Part shown: positions 51,147 to 61,300 of the stretch, piece by piece
How positions within the stretch are numbered: the first letter of the stretch is position 1
Layout: the number at the start of each line of letters is the position of its first letter
Assembly: GCA_934271465.1 (NCBI GenBank)
Contig: CAKQRQ010000008.1
Location: forward strand, 1 to 64,000
DNA from: an uncultured Alphaproteobacteria bacterium
Lineage (GTDB): Bacteria > Pseudomonadota > Alphaproteobacteria > RF32 > CAG-239
Length of the DNA stretch: 64,000 nucleotides
Reading direction: 5' to 3'
The notes under the pieces: generated by a model
Databases searched by the model: none
What the model saw: the letters and a program-made list of their open reading frames with translations, nothing else
What the model was told of the DNA's origin: nothing
Position numbers and translations under genes: made by a program

Positions 51147-54100
51147 ATGAGGAAAATAACAGGGATTATATTTTGCGCTTTCTTACTTCAGTATGCAACA
51201 CCGGCGCATGCCGTTTTTGCAATGGCGGCCTCTATGGCGTATAATGCCCTGCCGTTTTCACCGTCATTTAACTTCATTGCCGAAGCCGGACAGATTATTC
51301 GAAATGTTCAAACATCGGCCAGCAAGGTTAAAACAACAATTTATCAGGCAAAGAGTGCCTATACCAGTTTGAAATCCGCTGTAACCGTAACTTTTGCCAA
51401 TATTGAAAGTAAAGCAGTCTTAAAGGATGTAGCTGGAAATCCGGGGCAGATTGAAGGTCGGTTTTGCGGCAAAAAATTGACAAAGATTGATGTTCATAAA
51501 ATAGCCAAGAAGACAAGAGAAATTCTATTAACTTATGATTCGTTGCTCGTTAATGACAAAAATGAAACAGATGAATTGCGCAAAAAATTTTATATGGATA
51601 ATATCTATGCGATTAATGCAGCGGCCGGTCAGCTCTTAATCAAATTGAGAGATGAGGTAAACCCCAAAATTGAAATGGCCAAACAGTGCGCGGAAGGGAA
51701 CGGAGCTGTTTGCGGTATCCCCGAAACAGAAACCGGTGGAAACAATGAAGTCTTGTTTACTTATGGTAAGACGTTGGAAGCTTTGGACAGTGTCGTTAAA
51801 ATTTGGGAAAGTGTATCGGCTCTAAAAGCGCGGTTTACGGCTGTTCAGGCTATCAAAGATTTGGATCCCGATGTCCGCACGGAAGGGGACAGTGACGGCG
51901 AGAGTCAGGCATGGTTGCTGCCTCAAAATGCCCCGACAGCCATCGGAAAAATACATAATAAAGAACAAACTGCTTTTGCTCAGGTATCCTATTCTCAAAC
52001 AGATACGTCATTATCAGGTATGGGCGGTGGAGATGACGAAGGAGATTTGGTGGCACAAACAATAGAATTTGTTTCCCCTGAAGAACCGGAAAATGAACAC
52101 AACCTTGTTAATGAGGAAAAGAAATTGGAAGCTCTGACAAGTTTGGAACCGGCTCAAGAGGCTGTTGAGAATGCTTTGTCCATTCATAATATGATTGGCG
52201 AAATGAAAAAATATAAAGAAAGTGCCGAAGAATATGTCAGAGCACAGGAAGAATACCGCAAATATCAGGAAAAATTAAAATTATCGGAAAGCTATGGCAT
52301 TAAATATGTCAGCAATTATTTTTCCACTCCAAAGGAAACATGGGCAGCAATCTCCTCTTGGGCAAAAGATGCGTATGAAGTCGCCAAATCGGCACAAGCG
52401 GCAAGCTCTGTGTCAGACGACCTCGGAGAATTGTCTTTCGACGACAAAACGCAAGAAGAATTGAATGACGATCCGGATGGGTCAAAAGCTGAAGAAAAAT
52501 TTAAAAATGTCAAAATCGAAAAAAGCAAAAGTGATCAGGAAAAATCCGAAGAAGAAAGCCGAAAAATGTCGCTGCTTGCTTGGCAGATTGGCGCCGAAGC
52601 CTCCAAACTTTTGGCAGCAGATGCATCAAAATGGGGAACGCCGACGGATAAAAGTCTGATATGGAATGATGCCAAAAATTTTTATAATCAATATCTGACC
52701 CGAAAATACGACAATATTAAAAAGTATCTCAAATCTTTGAACTATAATGATGTGTTGGCTGTTGTTGTTGAACGGTTGCAGGGGCGAATGCAGAATCCGA
52801 CTGATTCAAAATATCAGGAAATATTGGCTCAGGAAGGTGAAAATGCCGCGCAGGAATTGGCTCAATACAGTGAAAACAGTAAAAATGCATTGGCCGGATT
52901 TGAAGAACAAAAGAAATCGGCTGTTGCAGCACTTGAGGCGGAGCGGGCGCAGGTTGTTGCTAAAATGGATGAGATTAATCTCAAAATAAAAGAAAACAGA
53001 GATGAAATTGCAGACATCAAAGAAGTTGCAAAAGAAAAATCGTTTAATGGTTTAGAAAAGGCGTTGACGGCAGAGGTCGTTTTTGAAGAACCTGGGTCGT
53101 CGGAAAAAGGAAAAGAGTTAGGAATGGACGGAATGAAAAGCGCTTTTTCCGAACGGAATGAACAAGCTACGGATAATGAAAAGATAAGCTTATTGGAAAA
53201 AGAAATAGAGATAGCTCAAAATAAATTAAAAACCCTTGAGGATCAAATAGATGATATAGATGATCGAATTGCAGATGCCAGACTGGATGCACAAGAAGGG
53301 GCAGTGGCAGCTGTATCTGGACGAGAAGATCTGGAAGCTCGGCTTCTTGAAAATATTAAGAAAAAGCAGGAAGCCGGATTGAATGTATATGCCGGCGACG
53401 TCAAGACGAATATGATGGCTATCCTAAACAAGCTTAAAGAGTCGAATGAACTTTTAAATGTGCCGTTGTTGTGGAAAAAATCCGTGGATGAGGCACAAAG
53501 TTTAGTTGGCAATTTTGAGAAGCAAATTGATGCAATTGTCGATTCCTCTGTAGCTGAAATGATGGCCTTAGGCGATGATTTGTATAAGCCGGATTCTCAT
53601 GAAAAAGTGATTGCAATACATAACAGAATGCTTGATAAAATCAAAGCATTAACTGGAACATATGCTGTCGCAGGTTTAATCCGTATAGATAATTTGGCTA
53701 TTTATGCCAAGTTGTTGGCAGCTGATACATCCCCCGAAACAGAGGGGCTTTTTGTCGGGGCATCGCCCAAAGCCAGAGATTTGAAAGCGCCGTATGCAGT
53801 GCCGAACTTCATTTTGCCTCCGGTAAGAGAAATTGTCCGATTCGATGAAACGGATTTTGCTAATGTGAAACCTCAGCAAAAGAAAAGACGCCGCAAAAAG
53901 AACCGCATGATTACAATTAATGACTTCTTAAATTATGGCGGCGAAATTCCGAGTGTTTGGAAAGAAATGCTCAAAGACAATGCCTTTATTGAAAGCAGTT
54001 ATGATTTGAAAAAAGCTTTGAGTTTAGGATGTGAAGACACCGCGTTTTCAAGGGGTGGAATAATGCCGTGTATTGTTGACGGAACCTCAAAGATTCTAGA

Positions 54101-54914
54101 TGTTAGTAAAACGGGGTTTTACTCAATTCGAAAGGATGTTTCCTCAGCCGGTTTGCCGAAATGCCTGAAGATAAAAGAAGTTAAAGGAAAACTCAAACAT
54201 ACATTGATGGATGCGTCAGTAATATTGCTGGGGTCGGAAACGGAGCCTGTCGATTGTAAATACAGCGAATTGGGAATGCTCTTTGAATCCGGCGGAAGTA
54301 ATAAGCTGACATTCAGAAAACGGGCTTTTGAAGCATATGAAACATTAAATAGTGATATTGATGAAGATTCCAGTAATCGTGAAAAAGATGACATGGCTAG
54401 AGCTCAACAATCCTCTTTTGACAAAAACCAAATCGGAGATTATCTGAAACATGTTGAAAATGAGAAAAACTACAAAGACAATTTAAACTCTCATAAAAAA
54501 ACGCACGAAAAGCAAATGGAAACACTTAAAGAGCGGTTGAGGCAATTTGGATTTGAACCGGCCGAAGATTTCGACTTGGTAAAAGAAAGCGATTATAAAC
54601 TGGCCGTTGCCAAATTGAAAGGGTTCAAACAGGAAGAAATAAAAGAAGCGGAAAGTGTTTTGAAAATTGATGTCAAAGACAACGAACCGGTTGAAGAAAA
54701 AGTAAACCTTTTAAAAAAATTGGTCTCGATTATGAAAGAAGATGATGACGGTTTGTTGCAATTGGATTTGACGTCGGCGGATGATAATGATTTGGCAGCT
54801 CAGCTGAAAAAGGCCAAAACGGATAGTGCTGTTGTAGATAAGTATAAAAACAGTTTAAAAGAGAAGCAGAAAAGCTACAATGATACCCAAGAACCGTTCT
54901 GCGCCAATTACTGA
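51147..54914 (+). CDS. Large exported coiled-coil protein, block gene 6
   Basis: ATG 51147 has GGGAG 8 bases upstream and yields a clean signal peptide (MRKITGIIFCAFLLQYAT.., cut after AHA); an upstream ATG (51111) has no such site. The 1255-residue product is periplasmic or surface-exposed, with helical N-terminal part, several coiled coils (~340-420, ~560-760), a basic patch (KKRRRKKNR) near 925 and a Cys-containing C-terminal third, ending QEPFCANY. No membrane helix beyond the signal. It is far too large for VirB5 and lacks VirB6 helices. No family recognised. Confidence 0.65.
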   Translation: MRKITGIIFCAFLLQYATPAHAVFAMAASMAYNALPFSPSFNFIAEAGQIIRNVQTSASKVKTTIYQAKSAYTSLKSAVTVTFANIESKAVLKDVAGNPGQIEGRFCGKKLTKIDVHKIAKKTREILLTYDSLLVNDKNETDELRKKFYMDNIYAINAAAGQLLIKLRDEVNPKIEMAKQCAEGNGAVCGIPETETGGNNEVLFTYGKTLEALDSVVKIWESVSALKARFTAVQAIKDLDPDVRTEGDSDGESQAWLLPQNAPTAIGKIHNKEQTAFAQVSYSQTDTSLSGMGGGDDEGDLVAQTIEFVSPEEPENEHNLVNEEKKLEALTSLEPAQEAVENALSIHNMIGEMKKYKESAEEYVRAQEEYRKYQEKLKLSESYGIKYVSNYFSTPKETWAAISSWAKDAYEVAKSAQAASSVSDDLGELSFDDKTQEELNDDPDGSKAEEKFKNVKIEKSKSDQEKSEEESRKMSLLAWQIGAEASKLLAADASKWGTPTDKSLIWNDAKNFYNQYLTRKYDNIKKYLKSLNYNDVLAVVVERLQGRMQNPTDSKYQEILAQEGENAAQELAQYSENSKNALAGFEEQKKSAVAALEAERAQVVAKMDEINLKIKENRDEIADIKEVAKEKSFNGLEKALTAEVVFEEPGSSEKGKELGMDGMKSAFSERNEQATDNEKISLLEKEIEIAQNKLKTLEDQIDDIDDRIADARLDAQEGAVAAVSGREDLEARLLENIKKKQEAGLNVYAGDVKTNMMAILNKLKESNELLNVPLLWKKSVDEAQSLVGNFEKQIDAIVDSSVAEMMALGDDLYKPDSHEKVIAIHNRMLDKIKALTGTYAVAGLIRIDNLAIYAKLLAADTSPETEGLFVGASPKARDLKAPYAVPNFILPPVREIVRFDETDFANVKPQQKKRRRKKNRMITINDFLNYGGEIPSVWKEMLKDNAFIESSYDLKKALSLGCEDTAFSRGGIMPCIVDGTSKILDVSKTGFYSIRKDVSSAGLPKCLKIKEVKGKLKHTLMDASVILLGSETEPVDCKYSELGMLFESGGSNKLTFRKRAFEAYETLNSDIDEDSSNREKDDMARAQQSSFDKNQIGDYLKHVENEKNYKDNLNSHKKTHEKQMETLKERLRQFGFEPAEDFDLVKESDYKLAVAKLKGFKQEEIKEAESVLKIDVKDNEPVEEKVNLLKKLVSIMKEDDDGLLQLDLTSADDNDLAAQLKKAKTDSAVVDKYKNSLKEKQKSYNDTQEPFCANY

Positions 54915-54929
54915 TAGGGTGTAATATAT

Positions 54930-55685
54930 ATGGATACAAAACAGCTAGAAACAGGAACACAGCCGCTGGCAATAGAGGGCGATGCGCCTTCAAAGCCTTA
55001 TCTTGATCATTTGGAAAAAGAAGAAAAAGGTGCGCGTCAGACCTATTACCTGTGGGTGTCCAGATTTTTTATTCTGACGGCCACGGTCTCTATGTTGTTT
55101 TTGGTTTTAGCCTCATTATCATTGTTTCATTTAGCTCCGATGGTAACGGTAGAGCCGTTTTTGCTCATTAACCAAAGCGAGTCCGAAAACATTGTTCGAG
55201 ATGAAGCTATTGCTGCAGATATGGCCTCAAAGGATAGAATATTTGAAATGTTCATCAGACAATATGTGTCTTTGCGCAATACAATTATTAATGACCCGAT
55301 TGAAATGCGCACAAGATGGATGTCCGGAGGAATGCTAAATTATTTGTCATCGCCGGATGTCTATAATGAATTTGGTGCAGCGACAAAAAAGATATGGTCC
55401 GAGATTTTTAAAAGATCTTTGGTTCGTGAGGTTGAAATTATCTCTGTGGCCAGACAAGGCGGGGAACGCTCAGCGGTGTGGAAAGTTGATTTTAAAACTT
55501 ATGATTTGCAAAACGATGCAATGCAGGATCAAACACAGCAGGAAGCAACGTTGCGCGTCAGATATTGGACAGCATCTGTCACGGCTTTCTTTATTCCTGA
55601 AAGATCTTTTGTTACTTTAAGACTTGTTAATCCGTTGGGATTTACGGTAACCAGATACTCGCAAACTGAAGTCGAAATATTCTAA
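54930..55685 (+). CDS. VirB8-like protein, copy 1
   Basis: The 251-residue product has a cytoplasmic N-terminus, one membrane helix (~44-68), and a periplasmic NTF2-like domain (~85-250). VEPFLL, FIRQYVSLRN, WKVDFKT, YWTASVTAFF and NPLGFTVTRY are the VirB8 family pattern. VirB8 is the inner-membrane scaffold of T4SS. It follows the exported block. Confidence 0.85.
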   Translation: MDTKQLETGTQPLAIEGDAPSKPYLDHLEKEEKGARQTYYLWVSRFFILTATVSMLFLVLASLSLFHLAPMVTVEPFLLINQSESENIVRDEAIAADMASKDRIFEMFIRQYVSLRNTIINDPIEMRTRWMSGGMLNYLSSPDVYNEFGAATKKIWSEIFKRSLVREVEIISVARQGGERSAVWKVDFKTYDLQNDAMQDQTQQEATLRVRYWTASVTAFFIPERSFVTLRLVNPLGFTVTRYSQTEVEIF

Positions 55686-55788
55686 TTTGTTGATAAGTAT
55701 ACCTAAGCTGTTAGACATTTAAAAGAAAACAGTATAACTTCATAATATCTATAGGAGTATATTAACCTTGAAGGAAAGGTGTTTCTTG

Positions 55789-55977
55789 ATGAAAAAACAG
55801 CTTAAAATCTTGGCTTTGATAGCTATATTTGCTTTGGCAGGGTGTTATGGATCATATTATGAACCCGAACCGGTCGGCATCGGCACGGGAAGTGACGAAT
55901 TAAAATTATCGCCATGCGCGTGTATGGAGATAGAGCTGCCGAAAACGCTCCCCGATTGGTTTGTTGCAATGATTTAG
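55789..55977 (+). CDS. VirB7-like small lipoprotein
   Basis: ATG 55789 (MKKQLKILALIAIFALAGC) gives a 62-residue lipoprotein with lipobox L-A-G-C. Size, lipidation and position between VirB8 and VirB9 genes fit VirB7, which stabilises VirB9 in the outer-membrane complex. The mature part has an SPCAC cysteine pair. A candidate promoter (TAGACA-15-TATAAC, 55712-55738) lies upstream. Confidence 0.65.
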   Translation: MKKQLKILALIAIFALAGCYGSYYEPEPVGIGTGSDELKLSPCACMEIELPKTLPDWFVAMI

Positions 55978-55994
55978 ATTAAAGAGAGGGTGTT

Positions 55995-56726
55995 GTGGAG
56001 GAAATCGGGCAAAACAGACCACAGTCAAGGTTGTTGGAAGGTCAAAAACGACCGATGCCGAGGCGTCGGACAACAGCAAACGAGGATTTGTTCGTTGCTA
56101 ATATTGCCGAAAAAAGATATCTGTGGACGGCTAGAGCATTCGCTGTCGTAACAGCATTGAGCTTGTGTTGCAATGCTGTTCTGATTCTGGCAATCTTTCA
56201 GGTCTTGCCTTTGTATCGAATAGAGCCGTTTTTGCTGACTTTCCAAAACAGATCTGAACAGGTTTACAATATTCAACCGATTGCGAATGAGTTGCGCAAT
56301 CGAAAAGCTATAACGGAAGTCTTTGTGCGTGAGTATGTCTTGTTAAGAAGCACTTTCAGCGGAAATGTCAATGAAAATGAAGTGCGCTGGATGCCTGGTG
56401 GCCCTATTCAGGAAATGTCCAGTAACAAGGTTTATCAGAGTTTCTTGGATAACGTTGCAAAAAAAGCTCTGGAGCTTGTTAAAAATCAAGGAATGGAGCG
56501 CAGTGTCAAGATTCTTTCAGTAAATGAGTTGGCTGAGGGAGTATGGCAGGTTGAATATGAAACGCGGGATATGTATCCTGATTCGACAGAACCGGAAGTC
56601 GGCTATTGGACAGCCTCTTTAAATATCGGGTATCGTCGTAAAACGGTTAAATATGGAGACAGGCTTAAAAACCCAATTGGCTTTACGGTTATAAGATATG
56701 CATTAAGCCGCAATAAGGTGGAGTAA
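55995..56726 (+). CDS. VirB8-like protein, copy 2
   Basis: The 243-residue protein starts with GTG at 55995 (GAGAGG upstream). One membrane helix (~48-72) and a periplasmic VirB8 domain share the family segments IEPFLLTFQN, FVREYVLLRS, WQVEYETRD, VGYWTASLNIGY and NPIGFTVIRY with copy 1. Two VirB8 proteins in one T4SS are also known in Rickettsiales. The two copies flank the VirB7-like gene. Confidence 0.85.
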   Translation: MEEIGQNRPQSRLLEGQKRPMPRRRTTANEDLFVANIAEKRYLWTARAFAVVTALSLCCNAVLILAIFQVLPLYRIEPFLLTFQNRSEQVYNIQPIANELRNRKAITEVFVREYVLLRSTFSGNVNENEVRWMPGGPIQEMSSNKVYQSFLDNVAKKALELVKNQGMERSVKILSVNELAEGVWQVEYETRDMYPDSTEPEVGYWTASLNIGYRRKTVKYGDRLKNPIGFTVIRYALSRNKVE

Positions 56727-56751
56727 CAGAAACGTGAACAAGGGAATAAAG

Positions 56752-58341
56752 ATGAAATATTTGTGGGGCGGCCTTCTGGTTGCGTGTGGTGTTATCGGAA
56801 GTGCAACCGCTCAGGTCGACCAGCAGATTATGGATGCCAGTGCCGAGCAGGCTCAGGGAAATTATGCGCCGATGAATATGGGGTATGCAGGTTTCAATTC
56901 TTTGGGAATGACGCAGGCGGCGTGGCTTGATCCGGTTCAAAACCTTGGCGAGGGACAAACAAAACCTGCTTATTCCAAATATTACTGGACGCCTGATTTG
57001 GTATTGCCGATACGTGTCCGCGAAGGGATGATTACAATGGTTAATTTCCCTGAATGGGAGTTGATAGAGGATATTTATTTGGGCGATAGTGCCACGTTTG
57101 ATGGCCAAATTTCAAGTCCGAATACGCTTTTGCTCTATCCCAAAAGGGGAGCGAATGTCGGGGTGGATACGAACCTTATTGTTTTTGGACGTTCTGGAAA
57201 CAGATATGTCTTTTATTTGAAGTCTGAGGCTGTTAATACCGAGCGTTTGACAAATGCAATTATTGATATTGATGTTTTGGATGATTATGCGCCCGGAGGA
57301 GTGAGCGGGGCAGCCGGAGGTCTCTCCGGAGGTGCTAAAACGGCCAGTGGCACGGCATCAACTTATACAAGACGATTCCAGAAATCGGATTGGATTAAGT
57401 CTATTCCTGTTGACCCGAGTGAATTTCGGTTTGACTTAGAAGTTTATGTCCCAAACCCGGACGATGTTGTAATTGCGCCGGAAAGAGTTTGGCGTGATAA
57501 CGTCTTCACTTATATTGATTTGGGTAAAAAAGCTCTTAATATGACTCAGAGACCTGTCGTCAGTATGATTGTCGAAAAGGTTGAAGTTCCGGTCGGCTTC
57601 AGAGCGAAAGGCCCTGATAACAGACTGATTGTTGTTGAGGGTGTCGGAGATATGGTCTTGCGCAATGGAAAAAGATTAATCTGCATTAAACTCCGCCGTT
57701 CTAATGAATCTGGGCTTGAGTTTGCGATAGATTCAGCAGATTATCTGCCGCCGTCATGGGATGTTTCTCCTGCCATTCCAAATAGTAAAACAATGGGATA
57801 TGGTAATGGAGCAGGCAGCGCAGGGAACGCCTTATTCGGAGCACCGATGGCAAATGGCGGAATAAGTGCTGTCGGACAGGCTGATATTCAGCTGGGTCAA
57901 AGCCAGATTATTGTTCCCGAGTATGCAAAGACAGCCGGCGGATGTGTCGGAAACGGATGTATTGCGGCAGATAATTTTGACTATTCAAAAATGCAGCGTA
58001 TTAAAGGAAACGTTTCTGGAAACGCCGGAAATATTCAGATGCCGCAATATGTGTATGGTTCAGGATTCGCCGGTGCAGATAACTCGAATATTTCCATTGA
58101 ATTAGGCGCGGATGGTAATGTGTCGAATTTGGAAGATTTGTGGACAAAGCTGTCGTCAAAATACAACAAAGAACTCGGATATTTTACACCATTCTTTTCA
58201 GTTGACGCTCCGGCAGACGGGCAAGGGCGGGAGCTCTTCCACTTGAGAGTCGGCCCTGTCAAAAACCTTGACGCTGGGGATAAAATTTGCAGCGAATTGG
58301 GAAGGAACGGCGTCTTTTGCAGTGTGGTTAGGACACAATAA
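56752..58341 (+). CDS. VirB9/TrbG-like protein with C-terminal SPOR domain
   Basis: ATG 56752 has AAGGGA 6 bases upstream. The 529-residue product has a signal peptide (to ATA, ~20), a VirB9 beta domain (~80-330; WTPDLVLPIRVREGMITMV and the conserved VWRDNVFTYIDLG), a Gly/Asn-rich linker, and a C-terminal ~75 residues with ELFHLRVGPVKNLDAGDKIC that match a SPOR peptidoglycan-binding domain. VirB9 forms the outer-membrane core. Fusion to SPOR is not usual for VirB9. Confidence 0.85.
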   Translation: MKYLWGGLLVACGVIGSATAQVDQQIMDASAEQAQGNYAPMNMGYAGFNSLGMTQAAWLDPVQNLGEGQTKPAYSKYYWTPDLVLPIRVREGMITMVNFPEWELIEDIYLGDSATFDGQISSPNTLLLYPKRGANVGVDTNLIVFGRSGNRYVFYLKSEAVNTERLTNAIIDIDVLDDYAPGGVSGAAGGLSGGAKTASGTASTYTRRFQKSDWIKSIPVDPSEFRFDLEVYVPNPDDVVIAPERVWRDNVFTYIDLGKKALNMTQRPVVSMIVEKVEVPVGFRAKGPDNRLIVVEGVGDMVLRNGKRLICIKLRRSNESGLEFAIDSADYLPPSWDVSPAIPNSKTMGYGNGAGSAGNALFGAPMANGGISAVGQADIQLGQSQIIVPEYAKTAGGCVGNGCIAADNFDYSKMQRIKGNVSGNAGNIQMPQYVYGSGFAGADNSNISIELGADGNVSNLEDLWTKLSSKYNKELGYFTPFFSVDAPADGQGRELFHLRVGPVKNLDAGDKICSELGRNGVFCSVVRTQ

Positions 58342-58350
58342 TAAAAGAGT

Positions 58351-61300
58351 ATGAGCAAAGAACCTTTAACACATTCCGAAAAATATATAAAAAAGACCAA
58401 TACCATCATTTTGATGATTGGTCTTTCCTCTTTGGTTATATTTATTGTCGGGCTGGTCTTGCTTATCAAAAGCAATAATACATCAGATTTCTATGAAGAA
58501 CCTGTTTTTTCGGATAACGCTGATGTATTCGGCGATATTCCGACAACAATAGCTCCTCAAAATATTGAGTTTTCGACACTGGAAGGCGATATTCCCTTAA
58601 CAACAACACCTGATCCGATAGAAATGGGCGAGGTTGTTTTGGGAACGGAGGCAAAAAATGTCCTGACATTGGGAACAAACGGAAAATCTGCCGTTAAAAT
58701 TGTTTCTGTTGAGCTGGCTGACCCGCCGGCGGCTGGTTTTACTTTCAGCGACCGCTGCTCGGGTGTTTCGTTAACAGGTAAAGAAACATGCCATATTACA
58801 ATGAGTTGGCTGCCTGTTGTTGCCGGAAATGTTCAAAATAACTTTATTATATCATGGCACGAGCTTAATCTCGGACAGGACAGTGTTAAGGCGGCTAAAG
58901 TTCCCGTTTATGGAAATGCCGTTACAAAAGAAGATTGTAATTATTGCGAAACATCGGCAGATGGAACAATTACGCAGTCGCAAAAAGATGTCAAAGCTGT
59001 GCGGCAGGCTATAGGGCCGGATGGCAAGGTTATCGGAACAATAGATGAAGACGGGTTTGTGCGGGATGCAAACGGAAATATCATCGGAAAACTCGGTGCG
59101 GACGGATTAATTGTCGATAAAGACGGAAATGTCATAGGTGTTGCCGAAAACAGACGTGCTGTTTATGACGAGTTTGGAAATCTTATAGGATATGTCAATC
59201 CGGATGGAACAGTTGTTGATTTGGATGGAAATATTATCGGGAGAGTTTTGCCGGATGGAACGGTTGTAGATTTGAACGGAAAAACAATCGGAAAAGCTGT
59301 CGAAACCGGATTTGTCTATGATAAGGACGGAAATATCATCGGACGGGTTCTTCCGGATGGAACAGTTGTCGATGCTAATGGTAATATCATCGGAAGAGTT
59401 AATCCAGACGGAACAGTTGTTGATTTAAACGGAAATGTCATCGGTATGGTCACAAAACCGGGGCGTGTGGCGTTGGATGCAAGCGGGCGGGCTATCGGCG
59501 TTGTGATGCCGGACGGAAGTGTCGTCGATTCCAATGGCAATGTAATCGGTTACGTTGACGAAAACGGAAATGTCATATTGAAAAATTCGCCATTGGCCGG
59601 CAAAAAATTGCGGGCTGTTTATGATTCTGCAGGAAATTTAATCGGTTATGTCGATGAAAACGGCAACTTTGTCGATGCAAACGGAAATATCCTCGGAAAA
59701 ATGTTAGAAGATGGAACGGTTGTGGATCTTAACGGAAATGTTGTCGGACATGTCGGCGAAGAGGTCTTGATTGATAAAAACGGGCAAATTATCGGAAAAT
59801 TGGTAAATTTCGATCAAATTCCCATTACCCCGCAGGGAACGGTTTTGGGAGCCGTAAAAAATGACGGAGCAATTGAAAATGAAAACAAGCAAGTCGTCGG
59901 AAGAGTTTTGCCGAATGGCTTGGTTAAAGCCCCGAACGGAGCAAAGATTGTTGCAAAGATGGTGCGTGCGGGAACAGTCGTCGGCTATGGCTGTTCTGTT
60001 ATAGGGTATTTGGATTCGGATGGAAAGATTAAAAAAGGAAACTCTGAAACAAATTATAAAATGACGCCGGAAGGAACAGTCTTAGATGCAGAAGGAATCT
60101 ATGTCGGCGAAACTCTAAAAGTCGGCAAGGTCTTTGATGCAAATTGCAATTTGCTCGGGGTGGTTGATAATTCTGGAATTGTAAAGGACGCTTCAAACAA
60201 ATATGTCGGATGTGTTAACCCTGATGGAAGCGTGTTGAATGAAAAAGGAGAATTTATAGGTGCCGTTGGAAGGACGGGAGCGGCTGTTGACGTCAACGGG
60301 AAATATCTTGGGCTGATTAATGATAACAATTTGGTTATTAATCAAGATAAAAAAGCTGTCGGATGTGTGGGACTTTTGGGCGATGTCTTTAACAATAAAG
60401 GGAGCTATATTGGACGAGCCGTCGGCGAAAAATATGCCTATACTTCAGACGGTTCTTATATAAATCGTGTCGGCGATACTGCAAAAATAGTCATCTATGG
60501 CAAACCCTCTGCCGGATTATCTGCCGGAGATTTGGTTTTAGATGAAAAAAATACAGTCATAGGCCTTGCTGTTCCAGCCAAAACAACATTAATCGACAGT
60601 CAGGGAAAATTGGTCGGCCGTTTGTTTCCTGATGGATATATTTATGATGCAAAAGGCGTTTCTCAGGGAGAATTTAAAAACGGAGGTTTGGGAAGCTATA
60701 ACGGTGTTTACGGAGAAATTTCCCCGATAGGAGAGGTTGTTGATTTATCCGGCGACAATATCGGTGTTGCGGTCGATGGCGGAAAAGTCATTAGTCGATA
60801 TGGCGATACGTTAGGATATATCAATGCCAAAGGCGAATATTTTAATCAACGCGGAGATTATCAAGGCGGCATCGTAACAAAAGGTGTGGCTGTCGGGTAT
60901 GACGGAGCTTATGTCGGCTATGCAACGGCATCAGGAAAAATTATTGATTTGGATGGTAAAACTGTCGGCTCGGTCACGCATGATAAAAAAATTCTAAATA
61001 TGAACAAAGAAATTATCGGCGAAGTTATTCCTGAGGGAATAATGATTGATACGATGGGAAATTATAAGGGATTGCTAAACTCACTAGGAGATATTGCCGA
61101 TCTGAACGGAAATGTCGTGACGGCGATTCTCCCCGGTGGAAGCAGTGACAAAAATATGAGTCTTTTGCCCGAAGGGTTTGTAACGGATTTTGGCGGAGAA
61201 GTTATTGGCGCTATTGCTCCTGATGGAAAAGTCAACAGTTTGTCCGGAACAGTCTTGGGTCGTGTTTTGCCGGATGGAAATGTCGTTAGCGTTTCAGGAA

